Part shown: in pieces, positions 41,226 to 47,998 of the stretch
How positions within the stretch are numbered: the stretch's first letter is position 1
Layout of the letters: each line of letters starts with the position of its first letter
Assembly (NCBI RefSeq): GCF_003112775.1
Contig: NZ_BFCH01000006.1
Location: 1 to 47,998 of the forward strand
Origin: Mycobacterium montefiorense
GTDB lineage: Bacteria > Actinomycetota > Actinomycetes > Mycobacteriales > Mycobacteriaceae
Direction of reading: 5' to 3'
DNA: 47,998 nucleotides
Translations under genes and position numbers: made by a program
Notes under the pieces: generated by a model
Database searches by the model: none
Told to the model about the DNA's origin: nothing
The model's input: the letters and a program-made list of their open reading frames with translations, nothing else

Positions 41226-41231
41226 TACAGT
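41226..41231 (+). promoter_or_regulatory. -10 element for leaderless Rv1251c orthologue
   Basis: TACAGT (TAnnnT) at 41226-41231 is followed by exactly seven bases and then GTG at 41239. This is the standard spacing for a leaderless mycobacterial mRNA, and it picks GTG 41239 over the in-frame GTG at 41230, which overlaps the -10 itself. Confidence 0.65.
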
Positions 41232-41238
41232 GGCTGCT

Positions 41239-44200
41239 GTGTTCGTCACCGGCGACAGCATTGTGTACAGCGCGTCGGACCTGGCCGCGGCCGCCCGATG
41301 TGAGTACGCGCTGCTCCGGAATTTCGACGCGAAGCTGGGCTGGGGCGCCGCCGTCGAAGTCGAGGACGACCTGCTGGCCCGCACCGCCGCCCTCGGCGAC
41401 GACCAGGAGCGACGCGAACTCGACCGGCTGCGCGAACAGTTCCCCGACGGCGTCGCGGTCATCGGACGTCCGTCGTACACGCTGGCCGGACTGGCCGCTG
41501 CCGCCGAGGCGACCCGGCGCGCCATCGCCAATCGTGCCCCGGTGGTGTATCAGGCCGCGATGTTCGACGGCCGCTTCGTCGGATTCGCCGACTTCCTGGT
41601 CGCCGCGGGTCAGCAGTATCGGCTCGTCGACACCAAGCTGGCCCGCTCCCCCAAGGTCACCGCGTTGCTGCAGCTGGCGGCCTACGCCGACGCGCTCACC
41701 GGCATGGGCGTGTCCGTCGCGGACGAGGCAGAGCTGCGACTGGGCGACGGCTCGGTGGTGCGGTATCGCGTCTGCGATCTGATCCCGGTTTTCCAATCGC
41801 AGCGCGCGCTGTTGCAGCGGCTGCTCGACGACCACTACGCCACGGGCGTCGCCGTGCGCTGGGAAGACGAGAGTGTGCGGGCATGTTTCCGGTGTCCGCT
41901 CTGCGTCGAACAGGTGCAAGCGACCGACGATCTACTCTTGGTCGCCGGCATGCGAGTCAGCCAGCGGGACAAGCTGATTGACGCCGGGATTGCCACGGTC
42001 GCCGGCCTGGCCGGGCATGGCGGACCGGTGCCCGGGCTGGCGCCCAGCGCACTGGGCAAGCTGGCCGCTCAAGCCAAACTGCAAGTACGGCAACGTGATA
42101 GCGGCGTCCCGCAATTCGAGGTCGTCGATCCACAGCCGCTGAGCCTGTTGCCGGAGCCCGACCCCGGTGACCTGTTCTTCGACTTCGAGGGCGATCCGCT
42201 GTGGACCGCCGACGGTCACGACTGGGGGCTGGAATACCTGTTCGGCGTCTTGGACGCCGCGGGGAAATTCAGCCCGCTGTGGGCGCATACCCGGGTGGAC
42301 GAGCGCAAGGCCCTGGTCGACTTCCTGGCGATGGTGAAAAAACGCCGCAAGCGCCGACCCAACATGCACATCTACCACTACGCGCCGTACGAGAAGACCG
42401 CCTTGTTGCGACTTGCCGGACGCTACGGGGTCGGCGAGGACGAGGTCGACGAGCTATTGCGCAACGGAACGCTGGTTGACCTATACCCGTTGGTGCGCAA
42501 GAGCATTCGGGTGGGTGCTGAATCGTTCAGCCTGAAGGCGCTCGAGCCGCTGTATATGGGGACACAGCTGCGCTCGGGTGAGGTCACCACGGCCGCCGAT
42601 TCGATCACCTCATACGCCAAGTCCTGCGAACTACGCGATGCCGGCCGCGTCGACGACGCCGAAACGGTGCTCAAGGAGATCGAGGACTACAACCACTACG
42701 ACTGCCGGTCGACTCAGGAGTTGCGTAACTGGCTGCTAGTGCGCGCCTGGGAGTCCGGCGTCACACCGGTTGGAGCCCAACCTGTTTGCGGTGGCGACAC
42801 CGTGGACGACCATGACGAGCTGGCGGCCACCCTATCAGCGTTCACCGGCGATGCCGCCGTCGGCGACCGGACACCAGAGCAGATCGCCGTCGCGCTGGTC
42901 GGCGCGGCGCGCGGCTACCACCGGCGTGAGGACAAGCCTTTCTGGTGGGCACATTTCGACCGGCTCAACTTCCCGGTCGACGAGTGGGCGGACAACACCG
43001 ACGTGTTCATTTCCGACCCGGCATCGGACAGCGTGTCGGTCAGCGTGGACTGGCATCTGCCGCCACGCGCCCGCAAGCCGCAGCGGCGGGTGGCGCTGCG
43101 CGGCGAACTGGCCCGCGGCGACCTGATGACGGACGTGTTCGCGCTCTACGAGGCGCCGGCTCCGCCGAGCATGAGCGACAATCCTGACCGGCGCGCGGCC
43201 GGGCGCGCCCAGATCGTCGAGGTCGACGACCCCGCAATACCCACCGAAGTCGTCATCCTGGAACGAGTCGGCAGTGACGGCAATGCATTTCACCAGTTGC
43301 CGTTCGCCCTGACACCCGGGCCACCCATTGCCACCACCGCACTGCGCGAATCCATCGAATCCAGCGCTAAGACCCTGGCTGCCGGACTGCCGCGGCTCCC
43401 CCACACCGCGATGACCGACGTCCTGCTGCGCAGCGCGCCCCGCACGAAAAGCGGCGCCCCGCTGCCGCGCAGCAACGACACCATCGCCGACATCACCGCG
43501 GCGGCACGCGACCTCGACTCGTCCTACCTCGCCGTACACGGCCCGCCGGGCACCGGAAAGACATACACCGCCGCACAAGTGATCACCCGCTTGGTCGCCG
43601 AACACGGCTGGCGTGTCGGTGTGGTGGCGCAATCGCATGCCACGGTGGAGAACCTGCTGGGCGCCGTGATCGATGCGGGGCTGGACCCGGGCCGGGTCGC
43701 GAAGAAGAAGTACGACCACCTCGCGCCGCGCTGGCGCGAGATCGGCAGCGGCGACTACGGGACATTCATCTCGGCCAGCTCCGGATGCGTGATCGGCGGC
43801 ACGGCTTGGGATTTCGCCAACGCCAACCGGGTGCTGCCGGGCAGTCTGGACCTGCTCGTCATCGACGAGGCAGGCCAGTTCTGCTTGGCCAACACGATCG
43901 CCGTGGCGCCGGCGGCGGTCAACCTAATGCTGCTCGGGGACCCGCAGCAGTTGCCGCAGGTCAGTCAGGGCACTCATCCCGAACCGGTCGACACATCGGC
44001 CCTTGACTGGCTGGTCGACGGTCAGCGCACGCTGCCCGATGAGCGCGGCTACTTCCTGGACTGCTCCTACCGGATGCATCCGGCGGTCTGCGCCGCGGTT
44101 TCCGAGCTGTCCTACGAAGGCAGACTGCATTCGGTCACCGAGCGCACCGCCGCACGCCGCCTCGATGGCTGTCAGCCCGGTGTGCGCGTGCTTCCCGTTG

Positions 44201-44652
44201 GACACCAAGGTAATTCGGTCGAGAGCCCCGAGGAAGCCGGCGTGATCGTCGCCGAGATCGCGGGCCTGCTCGGGTCGTCCTGGACTGACGAGCACGGCAG
44301 GCGACCGTTGGCTGCCGCGGACGTGTTGGTGCTGGCGCCGTACAACGCCCAAGTGTCGCTGGTGCGGCGGCGATTGGCCGCCGCGGGTCTGGGCGACGTG
44401 CGGGTCGGGACCGTCGACAAGTTCCAGGGCGGGCAGGCTCCGGTGGTCTTCATCTCGATGACGGCGTCCTCAGCCGATGAAGTGCCACGCGGAATCTCGT
44501 TCTTGCTCAACAGGAATCGGCTCAATGTCGCCGTCAGCCGGGCGCAGTACACAGCAGTGATCGTGCGTTCGGAATTGCTGACCGAGTACCTGCCGGGCAC
44601 GCCGGCCGGCCTGCTGGAACTGGGCGGCTTTTTGGCCCTGACGAGCGCCTGA
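41239..44652 (+). CDS. Fe-S nuclease, DnaQ-like exonuclease and UPF1/DNA2-type helicase fusion (Rv1251c orthologue)
   Basis: This 1137-residue protein has three enzyme modules. Residues 1-230 form a TM0106/RecB-like nuclease with PD-(D/E)xK residues Asp118 and Asp131-Thr-Lys133. A Cas4/AddB-style cysteine set (Cys21, Cys216, Cys219, Cys222) probably holds an iron-sulfur cluster. Residues 310-505 resemble an RNase H-fold exonuclease: Phe-Asp315-Phe-Glu317, His-Tyr-Ala-Pro-Tyr-Glu, Tyr-Asn-His-Tyr-Asp488. From about 740 follows a superfamily 1 helicase with Walker A Gly-Pro-Pro-Gly-Thr-Gly-Lys (768-774), Asp-Glu-Ala-Gly (876-879) and a final Asn-Val-Ala-Val-Ser-Arg-Ala. It probably processes DNA or RNA ends in repair; no role is established. 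Confidence 0.9.
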   Translation: MFVTGDSIVYSASDLAAAARCEYALLRNFDAKLGWGAAVEVEDDLLARTAALGDDQERRELDRLREQFPDGVAVIGRPSYTLAGLAAAAEATRRAIANRAPVVYQAAMFDGRFVGFADFLVAAGQQYRLVDTKLARSPKVTALLQLAAYADALTGMGVSVADEAELRLGDGSVVRYRVCDLIPVFQSQRALLQRLLDDHYATGVAVRWEDESVRACFRCPLCVEQVQATDDLLLVAGMRVSQRDKLIDAGIATVAGLAGHGGPVPGLAPSALGKLAAQAKLQVRQRDSGVPQFEVVDPQPLSLLPEPDPGDLFFDFEGDPLWTADGHDWGLEYLFGVLDAAGKFSPLWAHTRVDERKALVDFLAMVKKRRKRRPNMHIYHYAPYEKTALLRLAGRYGVGEDEVDELLRNGTLVDLYPLVRKSIRVGAESFSLKALEPLYMGTQLRSGEVTTAADSITSYAKSCELRDAGRVDDAETVLKEIEDYNHYDCRSTQELRNWLLVRAWESGVTPVGAQPVCGGDTVDDHDELAATLSAFTGDAAVGDRTPEQIAVALVGAARGYHRREDKPFWWAHFDRLNFPVDEWADNTDVFISDPASDSVSVSVDWHLPPRARKPQRRVALRGELARGDLMTDVFALYEAPAPPSMSDNPDRRAAGRAQIVEVDDPAIPTEVVILERVGSDGNAFHQLPFALTPGPPIATTALRESIESSAKTLAAGLPRLPHTAMTDVLLRSAPRTKSGAPLPRSNDTIADITAAARDLDSSYLAVHGPPGTGKTYTAAQVITRLVAEHGWRVGVVAQSHATVENLLGAVIDAGLDPGRVAKKKYDHLAPRWREIGSGDYGTFISASSGCVIGGTAWDFANANRVLPGSLDLLVIDEAGQFCLANTIAVAPAAVNLMLLGDPQQLPQVSQGTHPEPVDTSALDWLVDGQRTLPDERGYFLDCSYRMHPAVCAAVSELSYEGRLHSVTERTAARRLDGCQPGVRVLPVGHQGNSVESPEEAGVIVAEIAGLLGSSWTDEHGRRPLAAADVLVLAPYNAQVSLVRRRLAAAGLGDVRVGTVDKFQGGQAPVVFISMTASSADEVPRGISFLLNRNRLNVAVSRAQYTAVIVRSELLTEYLPGTPAGLLELGGFLALTSA

Positions 44653-44660
44653 GGCCGGCC

Positions 44661-46556
44661 TCAGCGCCCCGCGGAATGCCGGCCGTGGCCTTTGGTGTCG
44701 TCGTCTGGATCGTGGTTGTAGTGAGGGCCACGCGGCGCCTCACCCTCGGTGAGCCGACGCCGTATGGAACTGTTCGCGCGCCGTCCCGGCGGCGGCGCGC
44801 CGCGATCGCTGCGGGTGGCGGGACCGTGCCAGTGCGGCGGAGGCTCGACCATCGGGCGAAACCGCTTTTCGTGGGCGACGCGAGAGCTGTTGTGGGCGAA
44901 TCCCATCGGTTCCGGTCGCCACGGCGGTTGGACAGCCGCGCTGGGCTCACGCCGCAGGATGACTTCGACATAGTCGTCGTCATCGTCGTCGTCGTGCGGG
45001 GGCGGCGCACCGCCGATGCCCGCGCGGGCCAGCAGCGCAGGCGCGAAGCCGACCAGGAACAGCGCGGCAACGATGCCGAACAACGCGATGAATGCGGGCA
45101 ACAGCACCGACTGCGACATCGCGGCCGAGAACGGCTCGCGGACGAATTCGGGCAGTTGCAACGGAATACCGCCATCCCCCCCGTCATGATCGGACACGTC
45201 AGGCGGCATCTCGGTGCTGATCCGCCACGTCATGAACGCCGCCATGGCGGCGCTGCCCAGCACCGCGCCGAGCTGGCGGACGGAGTTGTAGACAGCGGAG
45301 CCGGCTCCGGCCAGCTGCGGCGGCAGGTTGCGGGTCGCGGTAGCCGTCAGCGGCGACCACACAAACGCCATCCCGACACCAATTGCGCCGAACGGCAACA
45401 CCAACCGCCAGATCGGGGTGTCCGGAGTCATCTCGAAGGAAAGCCAGGTCATTGCGATCGCCAACACCGAGAAGCCGAAACCGAGCACCGGCCGCGGGTG
45501 GTATCGGTCAACGATCCGGCCGACGAACGGCGCCAGCACTCCATTGGCGATCGCCATCGGAGCGAGCAGCAGGGCCGAACGGGTCGGTGACAGCCCGCAC
45601 ACCGTCTGGGTAAAGAAGGTCAGCGGCAACATCATCGCCGTCGCGGCGAACGACGTGATGGCCACCCCAGCGCTGCACAGGCTGAAGTCGCGGTCGGTGA
45701 AGACGTCCAGTGGGATCAGCGGCTCCTGGGTGTTCACCGACTGCCAATAGACGAACGCCGAAACGAACCCGGCTCCCGCGACGATCGTCGCCCAGATCCA
45801 CGGCTGCCATCGTTCGGCCTGGCCCTGCTGCAGACCGAACACGATTGCAAACATGCCGACCCCGGACAAGACGACGCCGACCAGATCGAACCGGTGCGCC
45901 TGGGTGGGCAGCTCGGGAACCAGCCACACCGCCAGCGCCACGCCGACGACACCGATCGGGACATTGACGAAAAAGATCCACTCCCAGCCCAGCCCGTCCA
46001 CCAGCACGCCGCCGGCCAGCGGACCCACCAGGCTGGCGACGCCGGCGGTGGCGCCCCACACGCTGACCGCCACCCCGCGCCGCTCCGGCGGGAAGATCCG
46101 GGTGATCGTCGACAACGTCTGCGGGGTGAGCACCCCGGCGCCGACTCCCTGTACCACCCGAGCGGCGATCAGCATTCCGGCGCTACCGGACAGCCCGCAC
46201 CAGATCGACGCGACGGTGAACACCACCAGGCCGATCAGGTAGAGATTCTTCGGGCCGAACCGGTCACCGAGCCGACCGGCCACCAGCAACACCACCGCAT
46301 AGCCCAGCAAGTAGGCGCTCGTCACCCAGACCACGGCGTCATACCCGATATGCAGGTCGACCATGATCGTCGGGTTGGCAATCGCGACGATGGTCGAGTC
46401 GACCATGATCATGAAGAACCCGATCATCATCGCCCAGAGCGCGTTCCACGGGCTTGGGCTCCGCGGAGCGCCGAACTTGCGGTCTTTGGCCAGGTCGGCA
46501 CGACTCGGCACGGTGCGCCGGGGTCCCCCGGACAGTCCGGACGTGGCCGCGGTCAT
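44661..46556 (-). CDS. EmrB/QacA-type drug MFS transporter (Rv1250 orthologue)
   Basis: This 631-residue, 14-helix drug:proton antiporter has motif A Gly-Arg-Leu-Gly-Asp-Arg-Phe-Gly, motif D1 Asp-Ser-Thr-Ile-Val in helix 1 and motif C Gly-Pro-Leu-Ala-Gly-Gly. The hydrophilic C-terminal tail (about 515-631) is longer than in the 579-residue M. tuberculosis protein as I recall it. It begins with an Asp-rich run of seven and ends Arg/His-rich. The tail is cytoplasmic and of unknown role. The ATG at 46556 gives a short basic N-terminus before helix 1. It ends 8 bases from the convergent helicase gene and is divergent from the Rv1249c orthologue across a 268-base gap with no visible gene. Confidence 0.92.
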   Translation of the reverse strand: MTAATSGLSGGPRRTVPSRADLAKDRKFGAPRSPSPWNALWAMMIGFFMIMVDSTIVAIANPTIMVDLHIGYDAVVWVTSAYLLGYAVVLLVAGRLGDRFGPKNLYLIGLVVFTVASIWCGLSGSAGMLIAARVVQGVGAGVLTPQTLSTITRIFPPERRGVAVSVWGATAGVASLVGPLAGGVLVDGLGWEWIFFVNVPIGVVGVALAVWLVPELPTQAHRFDLVGVVLSGVGMFAIVFGLQQGQAERWQPWIWATIVAGAGFVSAFVYWQSVNTQEPLIPLDVFTDRDFSLCSAGVAITSFAATAMMLPLTFFTQTVCGLSPTRSALLLAPMAIANGVLAPFVGRIVDRYHPRPVLGFGFSVLAIAMTWLSFEMTPDTPIWRLVLPFGAIGVGMAFVWSPLTATATRNLPPQLAGAGSAVYNSVRQLGAVLGSAAMAAFMTWRISTEMPPDVSDHDGGDGGIPLQLPEFVREPFSAAMSQSVLLPAFIALFGIVAALFLVGFAPALLARAGIGGAPPPHDDDDDDDYVEVILRREPSAAVQPPWRPEPMGFAHNSSRVAHEKRFRPMVEPPPHWHGPATRSDRGAPPPGRRANSSIRRRLTEGEAPRGPHYNHDPDDDTKGHGRHSAGR

Positions 46557-46824
46557 GCACTCAACTCACTTCGGCGACCCAACGACGGGCTTACCGCCGT
46601 GAACAGGTGTGATACCGCCCGCATCCAGCGAGCCCCCAACGGCAGTCGACAAACGGCCCGCATCGCCACCGGCCTGTGTCCAGCCTGCATTATTCCGGTT
46701 TTGCCGACCTGCTGCCCACCCCTTTTTCCGCGGCGGCCCAAAGAACGCGCACGGCTTACCGCTAACCGCGTGTTCAGCAAACTCGCGTTAGCCTGAAGGG
46801 AACGCCATTCGCAGGAGAGGCACT

Positions 46825-47613
46825 ATGAGCGCTCGACGCAATAGGTCAGGGATTTGGCCCCTGAAACGATCTGAGCAACCGCCAAATAACGTGCCGCCCG
46901 GGCGCTCCGGTCGCCCCAAGGCATCTGCACGGGCATTGGCGCAGGTCATCGAGCGTAGTACGCGGATCCAGGCTCCCGCCGCGGAAGCCTACGTGGCCCG
47001 GCTGCGGCGGGCGTTCCCCGGCGCGAGCCCGGCGGAGATCGTCGCCAAGCTGGAAAGCAGGTATCTGGCCGCGTTGACGGCCAGCGGGGCCGCGGTGGGG
47101 TCGGCGGCGACATTCCCCGGTATCGGGACGTTGACGGCGATGTCGGCGGGCGCCGGCGAGACCGTGTTCTTCATGGAGGCAACGGCGATCTTCGTCCTGG
47201 CGCAGGCCCACGTCTACGGCATCCCCGCCGATCACCACGAGCGGCGTCGCGCACTGGTGCTGTCCGTGTTGGTCGGCGACGACAGCAAGAAGGCCATCGG
47301 CGAGCTGATCGGTCCCGCGCGTACCAACGGCGGATGGCTGGCCGAGGGCATGGCGTCGCTGCCGCTGTCGACTCTGGGCCGGCTGAACAGCCGAATGCTC
47401 AAATACTTCGTCAAGCGGTATGCGGTGCGACGCGGCGCGCTCATGTTCGGCAAAATGCTGCCTGTCGGCATCGGGGCCGCGGTCGGTGGCGCCGGCAACC
47501 GGATCGTGGCTAAGAAGATCGTCCGTAATGCCCGCCAGGCATTCGGCGCCCCGCCGGCCCGCTGGCCGAACACCTTGCACGTGTTGCCGGCGGTGCGCGA
47601 AGCGAGCCAGTAG
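46825..47613 (+). CDS. Conserved membrane-associated protein (Rv1249c orthologue)
   Basis: This 262-residue protein is conserved in actinobacteria next to kgd. The N-terminus is basic and Pro-rich. A central Gly/Ala-rich hydrophobic region (about 88-135: Ser-Gly-Ala-Ala-Val-Gly-Ser-Ala, Phe-Pro-Gly-Ile-Gly-Thr-Leu, then Phe-Met-Glu-Ala-Thr-Ala) and a second near 210-230 (Pro-Val-Gly-Ile-Gly-Ala-Ala-Val-Gly-Gly-Ala-Gly-Asn) look like membrane-inserting hairpins. I do not know its function. AGGAGAGG at about 46812-46819 supports the ATG at 46825. It precedes kgd in the same direction by 186 bases. Confidence 0.85.
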   Translation: MSARRNRSGIWPLKRSEQPPNNVPPGRSGRPKASARALAQVIERSTRIQAPAAEAYVARLRRAFPGASPAEIVAKLESRYLAALTASGAAVGSAATFPGIGTLTAMSAGAGETVFFMEATAIFVLAQAHVYGIPADHHERRRALVLSVLVGDDSKKAIGELIGPARTNGGWLAEGMASLPLSTLGRLNSRMLKYFVKRYAVRRGALMFGKMLPVGIGAAVGGAGNRIVAKKIVRNARQAFGAPPARWPNTLHVLPAVREASQ

Positions 47614-47710
47614 CCATCGGGACCGGGTTCCGACGTCTCGCTGGCGAAATAGCGGCGAAGGGTTAGCCTTTATGAGGCGGAGACGCAGTAGTCCGCCGCG
47701 GGTGTGAGGT

Positions 47711-47727
47711 ACCTCGCCAACCGAGGT
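47711..47727. other. Small hairpin in the kgd leader
   Basis: ACCTCG (47711-47716) and CGAGGT (47722-47727) form a six-pair stem with a five-base loop in the gap before kgd. AT-richer stretches around 47660-47672 and 47758-47766 (TTATAGCCT) could be -10 elements on either side. Its role is not established. Confidence 0.3.
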
Positions 47728-47799
47728 GCGCAGAGTCGCAAGCGGCGGGCAATAGCGCTTATAGCCTGCAGGACAAGAGAATTGAGGAGAACAGCGGCC

Positions 47800-47998
47800 G
47801 TGAGCAACATCAGTTCACCATTCGGGCAGAACGAATGGCTGGTCGAGGAGATGTACCGCAAGTTCCGAGACGACCCCTCCTCGGTGGATCCGAGCTGGCA
47901 CGAGTTCCTGGTGGACTACAACCCCGAGCCGACCACCACAGCCGGCCAGGACACCCCGAACCCCGCGCAACCACCGGCCGCCGCGGCCGCCCCGCCGC
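47800..47998 (+). CDS. kgd: Multifunctional 2-oxoglutarate metabolism enzyme Kgd/SucA (5' end only)
   Basis: The first 66 codons read [15 protein letters not shown] and [11 protein letters not shown]. This is the characteristic N-terminal E1o segment of mycobacterial Kgd (about 1230 residues), then an Ala/Pro-rich linker that runs off the window. The full enzyme joins an E2-like domain to a thiamine-dependent 2-oxoglutarate decarboxylase and serves the TCA cycle; it is inhibited by GarA. GAGGAGA at 47784-47790 is well spaced for GTG 47800. The coding sequence continues past 47998. Confidence 0.97.
   Translation, partial: MSNISSPFGQNEWLVEEMYRKFRDDPSSVDPSWHEFLVDYNPEPTTTAGQDTPNPAQPPAAAAAPP

Noticed and set aside
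46609..46791. 60-codon ORF in the gap before Rv1249c
   Set aside because: No ribosome binding site, Pro/Arg-rich composition and no family; the gap is more likely two divergent promoters.
1..47998. CRISPR arrays, tRNA or rRNA genes, prophage or toxin-antitoxin modules
   Set aside because: I looked for regular repeats, cloverleaf-type sequences and integrase or toxin-like short pairs and saw none that could be supported.

Overview
The window reads as chromosomal DNA of a slow-growing Mycobacterium outside the M. tuberculosis complex. It is GC-rich, and its gene order matches, in reverse complement, the M. tuberculosis H37Rv segment from Rv1276c back to the start of Rv1248c (kgd). Protein identifications rest on my reading of motifs and remembered orthologues; no database search was run.

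Left part (1-9.9 kb): the tail of a 13E12/DUF222 HNH-type protein, a SixA-like phosphatase, the overlapping lipoprotein genes lprB-lprC on the minus strand, a two-gene heterodimeric ABC exporter (Rv1273c/Rv1272c), four exported proteins (Rv1271c-like DUF732, LprA, Rv1269c-like DUF4189, Rv1268c-like C39-fold protease) and the FHA regulator EmbR.

Kinase island (10-16.7 kb): H37Rv has one pknH here. This genome has two PknH-type receptor kinases with nearly the same kinase domain but unrelated extracellular sensors, flanking an FHA-FHA-ABC transporter. This is the layout I recall as RD900 (pknH copy - tbd2 - pknH copy) in the M. tuberculosis complex. Next come abmR (Rv1265), a strong promoter for an Mcr11-like small RNA, and the class III adenylyl cyclase Rv1264.

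Middle part (18.7-31.5 kb): a hypoxanthine-DNA glycosylase-family gene absent from this place in H37Rv, AmiB2, a HIT protein, a Ddn-family F420 enzyme, a 1331-residue duplicated membrane GGDEF/GGDEF/EAL protein, a luciferase-like monooxygenase, Rv1260-like oxidoreductase, UdgB, Tap efflux pump and a glycolate-oxidase-type flavoprotein.

Magnesium island (31.5-34.9 kb), inserted between the Rv1257c and cyp130 orthologues: mgtC on the minus strand and, divergently, a small membrane-protein remnant and a Rv1481-like VWA protein whose metal site is lost. Each arm is headed by its own M-box (ykoK) Mg2+ riboswitch. The two copies are almost identical in their core and stand back to back, each with its own promoter and a short upstream ORF beginning Met-Cys. 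This is the most unusual structure in the window.

Right part (35-48 kb): cyp130 and its TetR regulator, a siderophore-interacting reductase behind a near-perfect IdeR iron box, an acyltransferase overlapping deaD, lprE, a nuclease-exonuclease-helicase fusion (Rv1251c) with a textbook leaderless promoter, an EmrB/QacA-type MFS pump, Rv1249c, and the first 66 codons of kgd. No tRNA, rRNA, CRISPR array or intact insertion sequence was seen.
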